Below, in pieces: positions 44,831-58,200 of a DNA stretch of 64,000 nucleotides (the first letter of the stretch is position 1; every line of letters begins with the position of its first letter). Below the pieces are notes generated by a model that worked only from the letters and a program-made list of their open reading frames with translations, searched no databases and was not told the DNA's origin. The stretch lies in the NCBI GenBank assembly GCA_014218235.1, contig JACBKR010000862.1, forward strand, positions 62,001 to 126,000, given 5' to 3'. This stretch comes from Colocasia esculenta. Lineage: Eukaryota; Streptophyta; Magnoliopsida; Alismatales; Araceae. The position numbers and the translations under genes were made by a program.

Positions 44831-45029
44831 TGTAAATATATATTACGTAGTTTCACACTTCGCATGTGAAATAGTCGCTGGAGGAAGGGGATATCGGGGG
44901 TTAACGATATGGACCTAAAGATAAATCTCGCATAAAGTAGAGATTGGATGACGTAAAAAAATTGACAGGGACTTTAAAATAATGTCAGATCTTTGACATA
45001 GACTAACAATTAATTCTCCCTTTAATATT

Positions 45030-45423
45030 TCAAAAATAAAAAAGAATAATATAAACATATTTTTTATATATGTACAAAAATGGCAGATCCCGGTCCCGCA
45101 GTGGACGCACCCAACTCACGTTTCGGATTGGGATCCGTCGCTCGATCCGATAACATCACCCGCCGTCAGATCTACTGGCTCGCCATCTCAACCGCTGATC
45201 AAGTGGTCCCCTCGACGCATCCCCCCATCCCACATTCCCCAAACTGCCAAAGCCCAGTGAGGACCCACGAGACAAAATCCAAGGGCAATCCAGACATTTC
45301 GTTGTCTCTGCTGACGTGCCAACCGTAGCCGGGTTCCTGGGAACTCGAACCGCCTCACCACCGGCATCCCCCGGTCGCCAGCCCCAGCTCACCGGCTACA
45401 GCCCGTCCTCCCCGGTGGACTCT
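45030..45423 (+). promoter_or_regulatory. TBP upstream region
   Basis: GC content rises sharply from about 45080 to the TATA box. It contains no credible gene. Core promoter elements begin at 45424. Confidence 0.6.
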
Positions 45424-45430
45424 TATATAA
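45424..45430 (+). promoter_or_regulatory. TATA box of the TBP gene
   Basis: TATATAA, followed by a likely start site about 30 bp downstream and a long C/T-rich leader (45490-45548). A telo-box-like AAACCCTAG lies at 45876-45884 in the leader; such boxes are frequent in plant housekeeping gene leaders. Confidence 0.75.
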
Positions 45431-46085
45431 GGCCTCACCCCCGTACAAAACCCGGACCCCAGAAGAAAACCTAGAAAGCCGACCACGCACGCCTCCACTC
45501 CTCTTCTCCTCCCCCTCGCGCTCTCTCGCTCGCTCTCTCTCTCTCTCCACCCCTCATTTGTTCTTCCCGATCTCCGCAACCATCCTCTATAAAAGAGTCC
45601 CCCTTTCAAATTTCTCCCCGCAGATCGGGCCCTCCCGCGCGACCCCCCTTCGCAGCCTGGCCGCTCCCTCCCCAGATCGCCGGCGGACTCTGGATCTCCC
45701 GGTGGAACGACCGGATTTGGTGCCGGTTGGGGGGAGATCCTCTTGTGGACCTGCGGCTGCTCCGTGCTTGTCCTTTTTCGTGGTTTTTTGCTCTCTTCCG
45801 CGCCCCGATCTGCCTGGAGGAGCCGGCGGCGCCTGATTTGGTGAAGGGAGGGGTTCGGTTGGCGCGGGAGGCAAGAAACCCTAGGGAGATCGGAGTAGCA
45901 GGTCTCTGGGTGGGCGGGCCGTTGAATTTGTGGAGGAGTGTTTGAAAATTGGCTGAGGCCGCGTTGTTTGCTTCGGATTTGGGATTAGATCGAACGGAAA
46001 ATCTAAAATCTTGCGCACTCTAGTCTGTTTTCTCGTTCGTCAGCGGAGCGGGATCTGAGAAGAGGAGTGGAATAGTCGAGGGAGC

Positions 46086-49000
46086 ATGGCCGACCAGGCT
46101 GTAGAAGGGGGCAGCCAGCCAGTTGATCTTTCCAAGCATCCGTCTGGCATTGTTCCCACGCTGCAGTAAGCCCTCTATGCCACCCCCACCCCCCCCCCCC
46201 CGCGTCGTCTTCCTTTTTGCGCCTCCCGTGTTGGAACTCTTTCATCTTTAGTTGAGCTCGTTGTAACCGAGTTCAAACATCGCGTAGGAAGAAATTTATT
46301 AAAAGCTTGACAATTTTACTCGACCTTTTTCCTTTTCACTTGTTTAGTTGAGATGAATCGAATTCAATTTTCCACAATTTTGTATGAGATATCCAACGGA
46401 AGATTGTAAACTTGAAGCTGATGTGATCTTCTTGCAAGCATTGGTGCTTGTGTATATGGGTTTCTGTTCCTAAAGCATTGGCTTCTTGAACCTTTTGTGG
46501 AAACGCTTGCAAATACTTCTGTTCATCAATGTTTAGGCAGACAGTGCAAGCGAGTAATTTTAATTTCGTAATTTGAATATATTCGTGTTGTACGTATGTC
46601 TATATGGCACCCTTTCCGAACAAATCTTCGTAAACGTAGATGATTTTCCAAGACAGCTGAACCCTTGTACTGATACTCTGTATACGATTCTGTGGTGCAT
46701 GTTGAGCTCCACGAGGGAAGTGATGATGGGATTGTTAAACAGATGCGAGGGGAACGTGGCTTCTGTTTATTTTTCAAGTGCTTACCTCAAGCATCGACTT
46801 CAAGGAAAGAAAAATGGATACATAAGTGAAACTGAAGCCAATATCACGCTAAAAGGCCATATTATTATATGAAGAAATTGAAGGCAATTAGCCCAATGGA
46901 ACCTTTCATTTTATTTGATTGTTTCCGATTATTGGAGGGTTTTGTAACCCAAACTCCTCCCCAGTAGCCCTTTCAGTTCAAGGCTTAGGGCAGGAACTCT
47001 TCTTCCCTGTTAAAAGGTAGGGAAAAAAATAGATGCATTCTTGTGTATATTTGCCAAATTTATCCAGGAGTTTTTCTAGTTTAGATTCATGTGAGCAGCT
47101 TTCTTTTTTAAACCTTTCTTGAGTTGTTAACATTTATTAATTATACGAAATGCAAGCACTGTAAATTTGTAATCTCTCCAAAGGTTTGATGAGTTCTTTT
47201 TCCACTTGTTTTGGACTGAAGAAGTGATGCAAGGCTTATGTGACGAATAGGGTCTCTACCTAGCCTAGGAGAGTTAGCTTGAACAACTTCCATTTGATAA
47301 CTTTTCCCGGGAGAATACCACTGCTATATGTTTCAAATTCTAACCTACACAATGGTAGTTATATTTAATGAAATTGGGCTCTCATGCGTGGTCACTCCCT
47401 GAACTCTGTACACAAACAAAAATATATGTGTATTGTTCCATACTCATTAGCCTCCCATGTGCCCCTCCAAGAAGTAAGAAGAATAAAAGGTATAGATCTG
47501 CTGAGTTACTCTGCTTATAAAAATCATCTGGCGGCAAGTTATTTTTTTCCTATTTAAGCAGTAATTTTTACTTGTCTGATTATTTTTATTTCTTTAATTT
47601 TTGTTATGTTTGTTATAAGATCCAGATTGTCAATAGATAGTGTCAATTCAGGCCTTCACTTTTGCTTTCAAACTTGAGAGATGCTGTCTTTGACTGAAAG
47701 AAGACTTGGTTAATTCTGAAATGTATATACTATCCAAAGTTAATACCACTAGTATATGGCAAATATACATCTATATTGTCGTAATATTTTATATGTAACC
47801 TCTATGGAAATGAAGCATGAAAAATTTTCATTCTAGTGGTCTTGGCAATAATTCTTTCCATGACACAATAACAGGAACATTGTTTCGACTGTTAACTTAG
47901 ACTGCAAGTTGGATCTTAAGGCCATAGCTCTCCAAGCTCGCAATGCAGAATACAATCCCAAGGTATGATTGTATGAAGATATGCCTTTAAGCTTATTTGT
48001 TCACTTTCTGTGGTCTTTATGAAAGTTCGCATTTAGTGTGCCTATTTTTTATAGTATCTTTCAGCTGTTTATTAATGTAAAGTGTCTTATCATTGAAATA
48101 ATTGCACTATACTGGAGATATGTCTGGAGTTACTGCAAGTTGTGCAGCAATTGTTGTTTATTGAGGGTACATTGTTTTGTTATTATGAAAATTTGGTGTC
48201 TTGCACTTGCAATATGCATGCTATATATTCAGGTATACGTGTGCATGTATAAAGCACTCACCTTATGCTTCCCAGCACCCACTGTTTGACTTTGTTGTTG
48301 TAGTTTGAAACATAACTGCTATCTGGGTATATGGGAAATATCTGCAAAAGTTGCATACATGCACCATTCCTTGTTTATGAAGGAAAAGTGGCAGACTTCT
48401 GCATGACATACATTATCTATTGTGTGATTATAGGATTTTGTTTTGAAATGTATTGTTCATTACTGAGTACTTCACCTGTACATGCATCTTTTTTCCAGTT
48501 TTGTTTGTTGAAACTTGTATCCAACATTTTAACAAGTTTGTGCATTATTTCACAGCGTTTTGCTGCAGTAATCATGCGAATCAGAGAACCAAAAACAACA
48601 GCTTTGATATTTGCATCTGGGAAAATGGTGAGTTTGTGTGGTGTGTCAGGAAAATGGCTTAAATGCAATATTCCCAGCCATTTTGTTGTGACTTCCTTTT
48701 GCACTGTTGTTTGTTTACATGGATTTTCTTGTCTTTTCACTGAGCTCTTCAAGCTTCCTCCTTGTTTGTTGATATTAGTTGCCCCAGCTTTGGAGCTCGA
48801 TTTTGTAAAATGCTATGGCTCCTATTGTTTTCCTCAATCTCTGCCTCCCCATCCTTTTGTAATGACTTCCTGTCACTATAGATGGTATCAGAGCCTTGGT
48901 TATGGGATAAGGTCTGTGACCATTCACTTAATAAGATGTTAATAAGAAATAGAGCATGTGTTTTTTTGGGTATTTATAACCTTCTATTCTTAGGAGCTAG

Positions 49001-52000
49001 GGGGTGGAACTTTCATTTGGAGGAGTTAGTCTCTAACTTGGTGGTTTTAATTCAGGAGTATGGACAGAAGGGGTAAAGGTTTGGACACTTCCAGTCATGA
49101 AGAACCCACTGCTGAAAGATCCTCTGGGGGACCACAAAACACCCCAACTGGTGATCCCCAAGGAGTTTCTGCCACTACTAACTTTACTGCATTTATACAG
49201 TCGTTTCAAGGGTTTGTGTGCAGACCATGATGAGGAACCCTGGTACTCCCTAGCTAGATAGGGGAGCAGAAATATCTTTGATTGAGAAATTCAAGAGAAT
49301 GGGACCTCCAGATTTTACTGGAACCATTCAACTGGAGGAAGTGGAAGGTTGGATCAAGGAGATGGAGAAGATTTTCATAGCTATAAAATGTGCGGAGTAT
49401 AAGGTGACCCTAGCCACCTACATGCTTCAAGATAGGGCTGATGACTGGTGTCAATGCATGATGAGAAACAATTTCAAGGGCAAGACCGATGATATTCGTT
49501 GAGAGGAATTTTTGCAAGTATTCTATGAGAAGTACAATCCTCAGCACGTCAAAGACAAGAAAGAGTTAGAGTTTCTTCAGCTAGAGCATGAGAGTTTGAG
49601 CGTATCTAAATATGAAGCTATGTTTACCCATTTGGAAAAAGATGCACCCCACATATGCAGTGATATAGTCAGAAGAGTAAATAAATTTGTTTGAGGTTTG
49701 AACTCTGGTGTGCGTAGTAGGGTGGCACCTATGGATCCTCAGACTATGATCGCTGCTTTGAGGATAGCCTTTATAGTCGAAGCGGAATATGAGGAGTATG
49801 TCAAGGACAAAGGTGCTAGATCTAAGAAGAAAAGGAGCTTGTCTGAGAAGAAAAGGAGCTTTCCTGAGAAGGATACGAAGGAGAAGAACAAGAAGTCTTT
49901 CATGGGGCACTCGGAAGGAGGAGGCAGTAAGAGATGGCCAGTGTGTGCTCAGTGCAATAGAAGGCACCCAAGGACTTAATGTTGGAAGACAATTGGGAGA
50001 TGTTTTGGTTGTGGTCACTATAGCAAGATTGCCAAGAAGGTAGACATGGGTGAATAGCAGCAGGGGCAGGTGTGTGAAAAAGATTAGTCCCTTGCGTTTA
50101 AGCTTGGCAACTGAAGCAAGAGGCTGCTGGTTGAGTTTCAAGCATAGGAAACTGGTTGTGCAATTTTGTAATACTTCATTTATGTGGAAAGCAATGTGAT
50201 TTACTGAAACGTGCTTTTTGTGGGGAATTAGTATTTCTTAGTTATGGTAATTATCGGTGGTTTAGTGGACTGTAAGATATGTAGTCATGGCTTTGCATCT
50301 CTTGGACCATATAGCGGAGGATATTTGCAACAAGCCTATGGATTATATGTATGTATAGTGTGGTAGTATTGATGTCTAATGTTGTAGTTTTGCAATTTGC
50401 TGATACAGCCACTGCTTGCTTGGTACAAGTCTCTTTGGCAAATGAACTTGTGTAACATCCGGTTCATTTATTCTCTCTTAAATATGTAAGATATTGATGC
50501 AGGAGCATGTTGGGCCACCTTTGGGTATTTGGGCCCATGTCATTTTGGGGTTTTTACCTGTAGCATGTTCTTAGGTTATTAGGAGTATGCAGCAGCACGG
50601 TCGTACCATACCGCGCCAGGAGCTTTATGAGCCCTAGCATGGTCTGGTCCCCCCCACTCCCATTTCTTTTGATCGGTCAACTGATTCTCAGTGTCTACTT
50701 GGTCTTCAAAGAGAGGAAAAACGGTCGACCAACTTTGGATTGTCGGTCGACTGATCGGTATGATACGGACCGTACAGTCCACCGAAAATCTGGCACGGCT
50801 GGTACTCACGACATGGCCAACCTTGATTAGTAGTCTTTATAGTATGTGTATTTGTTTGAGTCTTTAGTTCCTATGTGGCCTTAGGTGGATTGGCCCATTA
50901 AGAACTCTAAGGGTTACCCCACCCATTATAAAAGTGTTTGTATTGGGGTTTCTTAAAATAATGATGAATTAAAGAATTTTTTAGGAGTTTGGCTGCCTCC
51001 CTCTCCCTTGCTCTATCTCTATCGGTCCTCTGTGAAGGAGGCCAGTCCGACCAGGCTAGGGTGGGAAGTCCCAGCCCAATCAAACCAGGCCAAGGGGTGC
51101 GATGCCCTGGCAGCCACGGCTGTTGCATGCTCTTCCTGCAACGGGGAGACTCGCTTGGCACCGCTGACCCACCTTCGCTCCCCTGGCACTGCTGCTTTCT
51201 TTCTCCTTGTGAAGGGGAGATCTCTTACCGTCGTCCCGGCCCTCCTCCACCTGTCGCACCACCATCACATGCTCTCCCTGCGAATGGGCGAAGAGGAGAC
51301 TTTCCCATCATCTTTGTGCAGCAGCCTCGGGAGCCCAGACCAACCCAACCATCATGATTCTTCTCCTTCCCTTCACAGGCTCATGCACAGTAGCCGCAGG
51401 TAGCCGCCTCCTCGCAATCATGCCCGTCGGCTCTCCCCTCCACGCCACTCTTCACCTCCCTTTGCCATCTCTCAGCTGGAACACCCCCCCCTCTCTTCTT
51501 CTTTCAGTCTTCATCTGCCCTCCGTGCTGCCGCCGACGAGAAACAGCCTTGTTCCATTCTGTGGCAGCACCAGTGCAGGGATCGCCAGCTTAGCTGGCCT
51601 AGTTCTGCAGTGGGCCATCATCAGCGCCCATCCATGTGGGTCAGGCACCATTTGACAGGCTCATCTTGTCCCGCATCAGATATTCTCAAGTAGATACCTT
51701 TTTCATAAATACACATGATGCACATTCTCTAGCAATGTTCTTTCATTGCATAAATGTCATGGGACCCTATTTGATCATTTTCCTTTTGGGTTCAAGCATA
51801 GAAACTGGTTACTTTGAATTTGATTGTATAATTTAGGAGCTGGATTTCAGCTAATATGAAATGATTTCAAAGTAACAATTGACTTTTTCACAAGGCTGTT
51901 CAGTTGCAAAAGTGGTTACCTGGTTCAGGATGGATGAGGCTTTTGTTCTCATATCAAATGCTTCCTTTTATGGGTTAGCCATCAAAAGCATCCTTTCACC

Positions 52001-53422
52001 ATTAACTTGCTTCAGAATGAACCCTTTCTTTGGCTTGTTTCTGGATGTACTACAATTTTCCAATCCACTAATGGCATCCATCATGGGCTGGTGATCAGGT
52101 CTGTACTGGTGCAAAGAGTGAACAACAATCAAAACTTGCAGCACGGAAGGTATCATCGATTTTCTAATTTCCTCAAGCAGTTGGTTCTCTTGATCAGTGC
52201 ATCAATGCTAATGAGGTACCTCTTATTGGCAGTATGCACGCATTATTCAGAAGTTGGGTTTTCCTGCTAAATTCAAGGTATCTATGATGATACTTGGAGC
52301 ACACAAGCCATTTTGCAGAGGCTTTTATAAGCTTGCTACTCTACAAAATATTTTTTGACCTGTCATTCTCTTGCTTCAGGATTTCAAGATTCAGAATATT
52401 GTCGGTTCGTGTGATGTAAAATTTCCTATTAGACTGGAGGGTCTGGCTTATGCCCATGGTGCTTTCTCAAGTGTAAGCTGTTCCCTTCGTCTTTTTTTCA
52501 GCCTCTTGCACATATTATTGTGCATTCTACTGATCTTGCATCTCCATTTTTAAATCATGTTACTGTTCTTACTTTTGTAAGGAAACTGTTAATTATGTTA
52601 TTAATTGCAATTGTCATCTGCTGGCCCTGCTTGGGGTTGTGGATCCCATGTCTCTTTTAAATCATCCCTGTAAATCACACCCACGCCTGGGTCAAAAAGG
52701 GACAATTCAATCCTTTTTAGGGAAACTCCGAATCTCCCTCTCCCTTCTATAAACAAAAATTTTATTGCTAGGACCTTTTGTTTTCTTGGCTTTCCGAGTG
52801 GACTTTGCATTTGAATGCAGTTGCATGTTGGGTTCTGACAGTATGAACCAGAGCTGTTTCCTGGTCTGATCTATCGGATGAAGCAACCGAAGATTGTTTT
52901 GTTGATCTTTGTCTCTGGGAAGATTGTTCTTACAGGAGCAAAGGTAAGAGGATTCCTGAGGGTTTTCGGCATCTTGTTTGTCGTGCCAGTTCTCACTTCA
53001 TTTTTTAACATGTGACAGGTGAGAGAGGAAACGTACACAGCTTTTGAGAACATCTATCCTGTCCTTTCAGAGTTCAGGAAAATCCAGCAATGGTATGCAT
53101 GTTTCTTGTGTGACATGTCTAATTCTGATTAAAAGAAGATTATGCAGCAAGAAATAGAGAGACCGTTTATATAATTCTCAAGTTCTTTTGTTGCCTCCAT
53201 TGCTAGCTCTTGGTTTCTTTCAGTGGACATGTCACTCTTTTTTTTACCTCATTGGTAGACCCAGAAATCTTAGAACTGGTGTTCCAAACTAGAGAATCAC
53301 AGTATTTTAGGATGCGACAGAGATGCTATTCACTGTACAAGAATGAGCTTGTTTGTGCTTTCCATTTATTTGAGCACACTGATCTTACATATCTGATCGA
53401 ACTATTGTTTACTTTTGCCAGA
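46086..53422 (+). CDS. TBP: TATA-binding protein (TBP), nine exons
   Basis: Coding exons: 46086-46165, 47875-47962, 48556-48627, 52099-52149, 52233-52277, 52380-52472, 52842-52943, 53019-53092 and one base at 53422. They encode 201 residues. A short plant N-terminus ([19 protein letters not shown]) precedes the two pseudo-symmetrical TBP repeats ([20 protein letters not shown] onward, and [20 protein letters not shown] onward). The conserved [14 protein letters not shown] and [16 protein letters not shown] segments and the EFRKIQQ end are present. All introns are GT/AG. The stop codon TGA is split, TG at 53091-53092 and A at 53422. TBP recognises the TATA box as part of TFIID and serves all three nuclear polymerases. 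Intron 3 (3.5 kb) is enlarged by a decayed retrotransposon. The gene appears intact. Confidence 0.97.
48883..50060 (+). pseudogene. Decayed gypsy gag in TBP intron 3
   Basis: TGGTATCAGAGCC (48883-48895) is the standard initiator-Met tRNA primer-binding site. A gag reading starts at the ATG at 49060 ([20 protein letters not shown]). It is broken by stops and frame changes, then gives a Retrotrans_gag-like region ([38 protein letters not shown]), a basic stretch and a remnant zinc knuckle (CFGCGHYSK). No pol domains follow. The sense orientation equals that of TBP. It is removed with the intron, so the host protein is unaffected. Confidence 0.85.
50450..51650 (+). mobile_element. LTR-like segment in TBP intron 3
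   Basis: Begins TGTAACATCCGGTTCATTTA, a typical plant gypsy LTR start. It has a TATA-like ATTATAAAAGTG at about 50919 and a GC-rich downstream part. It probably belongs to the same insertion as the gag remnant, as a 3' LTR. The corresponding 5' LTR is not recognisable before the primer-binding site. Confidence 0.5.
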
Positions 53423-53940
53423 TGATTTTTTGGGTTGCTCCCCGGTGTGCTGCTGCTGTTACTGCTCGAACTGTAAATAGGTGGAAGAGAGGAACGTGGT
53501 GATGGGTAGCCCTGCCTGCGTTTTTGGTTTGAACCCGCAGTTCTCGGTTGTTCTCTGTCGTGTCTTGCCAAGCCGGTGAGGAGCAGAAAGAAAGAACATG
53601 AGCAAAATGAAAGAGATTTGATGTGGAGAGGGGCCATCAGCTGGCTGGAAATGCCGTTTATTCCACCAATAAATAGAAGGAACAGAAAAAAAAGGAAGGG
53701 ACTAATGCTATTACAAACTTGCATCATCTCTCAGGTCTCCTTTCTGATCTTAACCATCGAAAAGAGGCTGCCTTCTCTCGCCTTTTTTTTTTATTTTCTT
53801 ATTTGTAATCGACAGACTCTAACCAATCGGAATAGAAGTCGGTCATCTCTTTTTTTTGTAAAGCGATTGATGCTTCGGATGTTGGCTTTTTGTATAAAGG
53901 AACATTGGTTGCTACAATCTTTCAGAGGGAGGACAATGTG
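53423..53940 (+). other. TBP 3' UTR (approximate end)
   Basis: The last exon starts at 53422 after a TTTGCCAG acceptor and carries no further coding. The 3' end is placed roughly from the change to AT-rich sequence and is uncertain. Confidence 0.6.
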
Positions 53941-54724
53941 AGGAAATTAGTGTGTAATTGTTTATGTGAAAGTTGTGTGTTGAAAGATGTTCCCAAGTAG
54001 AAGAGGAGTTCCACCAGTTACAAACGGGTGGCTCTCAAGAATTATCTTATCCCTTCAACATTAACCTTGATCAATCTGCAAATATCCACACAGAATTGAA
54101 TTATGCCAATTTTTTCTTACAAGCTAGTTAAGACTTTGTATGGATCATTCATTGTTATGTACCTGGTCGGATGAATGGACTTTCTAAGAATCTCGGTCCT
54201 CTCACAAGACAATCATAAGCAGCCTCTGAGGGTCCCGTTTAATAACTGGATAAGTTATCCACAAATCAGATGTTTTTGTTTATGAGATTTTTGTTTTAGT
54301 AGATGAAATTATCAAGGGTTGGTAATTTTATTAGATATGAGAAGGTGAGATGGAATTACTAAAATTTATCAGTATTTATTGGTGATAAACTGTGTTATCA
54401 AAATATTTTTTTTGAGTCTAACAGATCTGATAATCGACAGTTGTAGTTCGGCAGCTGTTCATCACATCACAACCAGGGGTAGCATCACATAAATGGCTCG
54501 GTTGGGTATGATCTCAGCATGATATATGCTTCTCAATCAGGCACTTAATGGATAAGAAAAAGGGTAATTTCTGTTCGATTTATATCATGATATATGCTTC
54601 TCAATCAGGCACTCACGTTTTGTTTAACCTTTGTTTCTTAGATAATTTACGAATGTTTTTAGAAATCTGGTTTATACTCGTCAACTTTGTTCGTTCCCTC
54701 ACTCTGATTGAACGTGTATATAGG
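53941..54724. other. Intergenic spacer with a short direct repeat
   Basis: ATGATATATGCTTCTCAATC followed by AGGCACT occurs twice (about 54520 and 54588). Otherwise no gene or element with clear ends is seen. Confidence 0.6.
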
Positions 54725-55285
54725 GAGCTATTTTATTTCTAAAAAAATAGTTTTCTTTTGTATTTCAGGAATATAAATTACTCCGTAAAAATTAAATTTT
54801 TTTTTTTGTACAGGAGGCCCTCTACGGATTTTTTTTTCTGTTGGGGATGGCCTGGAAAACCAAATTTTCTCTGGGCTCATTAAATTCACCTATTGTTGAA
54901 GAAATATGAAGGAAAAAAAAAGATTTTCTAGATGAAGGGAAAAAAATGCAGGGAAAAATGCTTTCAAACCATTTCAAGAATCTAAAATCCGGAAGCCAGC
55001 CAGAACCCAGAATTTAGATAGAAAGTCCTCTAACAAAATTTATGAATTCAACAAATAAAAACAAAATTCAAAGCAGACTTGTCCCATATTCAAGAACCAA
55101 AAGAGACTCCTTTTAAGGAAAAAACAGTGTCAGACATCCAATCATTGTTTTCTAACAAATGAATGAAATGTAGCCAAGCTGATGTATGCACGGGAAACCA
55201 GCACCCATCTGTAAGTACATCAAAGTTACAGAGTGCCAAAAGAGAAAAAAAGATGTGGGGAAATCAGCAGTTGGATATGAGGCTA
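54725..55285 (-). pseudogene. Partial duplicate of the RPL3 3' region, last exon deleted
   Basis: Several stretches match, in order, 59830-61210 around the end of RPL3. These include GGGATGGCCkGGAAAACCAAATTTT, ATTCACCTATTGTyGAAGAAATATGAAGG, CTCTAACAAAATTTATGrATTCAACAAATA, CAAGAACCAAAAGAGACTCCTTT, and the end of RPL3 intron 4 (CCAGCACCCATCTGTwAGTACATCA). The part that would correspond to about 60590-60985, containing RPL3 exon 5, is missing. No coding remains. Confidence 0.85.
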
Positions 55286-58200
55286 GTTTCACTAAAATTT
55301 ATTTCAAGATTTATTTTTTTTCTTCAGAAAGTGAATATAAATACACTATTTGATTGATTATCACACTATTTTCATAGAACATAAATATTTCTTTTTTCCA
55401 ACGATTAGAACCGTTTGGTTCACTCGAATTTGAAATAGACACTTAGAGTTGGTCGTCACTAAATCAGATTCAGAGATTTTTGCGATAGTGTCCAAATTTC
55501 TACTTGGGATAGTGATTGCAGTTACACGATCTGATGCATATGACACCCTTTCGGTCGAACAGATATAAATTTTTGCTCAATTTTTAGAATCACTTAAAAG
55601 ATCATAATTCAGAACCGACACTCTAAAACGTTCGACACCTCTCATGGCCTCGGACAAGGAGTCACAATTTATGAATAATCCTTCATTTCTCTATCTAAAA
55701 TTACAATTCTAGTAGACATTCTCCATACTTAAAATTTTTCTAGAAAAAAAATTTGCATCGCATTTTTCTCGATTGTACGAATCACTCACAATTTAGAATC
55801 AGCCAATCCAGACGATTGAAAATTGTGCTCATCTTGACATGAAAACTTGTCTCGAAGCCATGAATATAAGTACACGACTATCAGTAATACATTCATCTCT
55901 TTTGACTTATTCTCACCATTTCAATAAAAATGATTAGAACTTTTTGCTCATTTATCAGAATAATTTATAGGAGCACAATTCAGAATCGACATTCTGAAAC
56001 TGTCGACATGAAACTATTTTCACAAAATTTCTTTCTGAGGCCTAAATTTCTCCTCAGATACACAATTCAATAGATTATCACATTGCTTAAGTAAAACTTG
56101 AATATTTATTAGCCCGATGATTGAAATTGCTTGCTTCACCCGAATTAGGAATAAACACTTTGAGTTGGTCATTAGATTTGGAGATTTCTATTTCAATGCC
56201 CAAATTTGTGGGAGTGTGATTACATGTACATGATTTGATTGAGCATGACACTCTTTCGATTAAATGAACATAACTTTCTACTTGATTTTTAGAATCACTC
56301 ATAAGACCACAATTTAGAATTGACACTATGAGACAATCGATTCCACTCACTGCCTCCACCTGTGAGATGCCATTTCTGACTAGAAAATCTTTCATTTCTC
56401 TTCATAAAATTACAATTTTAGTAGACATTCTCCATACTTGTAAGCTTTTCAAGTAGAAAAATTTACGTCACTTGTGAAGTCACAATTTAGAGTCCGTCTA
56501 GTACGATGTCAAAATTGTAGTCCTATCGGTGCCATAATATCTCTCGAGGCTATAAATATAAGTACACGACCATGGATGTTATATTTACATGTTCTGACTT
56601 ATTCTCACTCTTTCAGTAAAAATGGCCAGAACGTTTTGTTTGGTTATCGAAATTATTTATAAGAACCCAATTCAAAACCAGCACTCTGAATGGTCGATAT
56701 ATGGTCAATTTTACAAAATTTCATTCCAAGGCCCAAACTCGTCTCCGGAACGTGAATATAAATACACAATTTGATCAATTATCACATTGCTTCAGTAAAA
56801 TGTGAATATTTCTTCGCTGATGATCAAAACAGTATCATGCACCCTAATTCAGAATCAACACTTCGAGTCAGTCGTCATTATGTCAGATTCAAAGATTTCC
56901 ACTCTAGTGCTTAAATTTTCTTTTAGAAGCATAATTACAGGTACACGATCTGATCGAGAATGACACCCTATGGTCAAATGGGCATATCTTTCTGTTTGGT
57001 TATCAAAATTGCTTATAGGACCACAATTCAAAGTCGACACTATGAGGCGCTTGACGTGTCCCATTGTCCGACAGTGAGACCCCATTTTTGAATAGAAAAT
57101 CCTTCATTTCTCTCTCTAAATTTACAATTCTAGTAGACGATCTCTATGCTTAGAAGTTTTTCTAGAAGAAAAGTATACACCACATTTTCCTCAGTTGCAC
57201 AAATCACTTGTGAAGCTGCAATCTAGAGTCGGTCTATCACGACAGCCGAAAATTGTGGTCATCTCAACACAAGAATTCCATGAGAGACCGTAAATGTATG
57301 TATACGACTATCGGCGATATATTCACTGCTTCTGAATTATCCTCACCCCTTCAATAGAAATAGATAGAACTTTTTGTTTGATTATTGAGATTATTTATAT
57401 GAACTAATTTGGAATCAACAATTCGAGTCAGTCATCATGAGGTCAGATTTAGAGATTTCTATTTTAGTGCCCAAATTTCTCTTAGGGAGTGTGATTTTAG
57501 GTACACGATCTGTTTGGATATGACATCCCTTCGATCAAACGCGTATAACTTTCTGCTTAGTTATCGGAATCACTTATAAAACCACAATTTGAAATCGACA
57601 CTACGAAGCACTCTACTCCTGCCCCTTTCTATGACTATGAGACGTCATTTCTGACTAGAAAATCCTTCATTTCTCTCCCTGAAACTACAATTCTAATAGC
57701 GCAAAAAATGTGCTTGATGTTTTCCTCGATTGTGCGAGTCACTTGTGAAGCCATAATTAAGATCATCTCGGTTGGAGAATTCTTCTGAGGCCGTCAATAT
57801 AAGTATATGACCATCGACGATATACTCACCCCTTCTGATTTATTCTCATCTCTTCGGTAACAATGGCTAGAACTTTTTTGCTCAATTATCGAAATCATCT
57901 CTAAGAACATAATTCATAATCGAGAATCCAAGATGATGACATGAGACCAATTTTACATAATTTTGTTCCGAGGCCCAGATTCCTCCCCTGGCGTGAATAT
58001 AAGTACAATATTCGATCAATTATCACCTCGCTTCGGTAAAACACAAATATTTCTTAGCCCAACAATTGGAACCGCAATTCAGAAGCTATACCACAATTCA
58101 GAATCGACACTTTGAGACAACCATCACTATGTCCGATTCAGAGATTTCTACCCTAGCGCCAAATTCCTTTCTGAGAGCATGATTACTAATATACGATTTG

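Larger units (their letters stand above)
43624..45020. mobile_element. Non-autonomous MULE-like element, 1.4 kb
   Basis: The inverted termini start GGGAGAATTAATTGTTGATC (left) and GGGAGAATTAATTGTTAGTC (right, inverse complement) and match over about 140 bp with substitutions. The flanks are TTCAATATT (43615-43623) and TTTAATATT (45021-45029), a 9-bp TSD with one mismatch. The first bases (GGGARAATTAATTG) resemble the large MULE's ends. The interior codes for nothing and is a dense array of GTAACTGCGTAAGTATGTAA and its complement. Movement would need a transposase from a related element. Confidence 0.85.

Noticed and set aside
48331..48942. 203-residue ORF across TBP exon 3
   Set aside because: It runs through intron sequence in a frame different from TBP and shows no domain; TBP exons explain the region.
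49581..50141. 186-residue minus-strand ORF in TBP intron 3
   Set aside because: It is antisense to the decayed gag and has no recognisable domain.
54230..54440. Possible MITE with ATTTATC/GATAA-type words
   Set aside because: Ends and a TSD could not be defined, so it is left as spacer.
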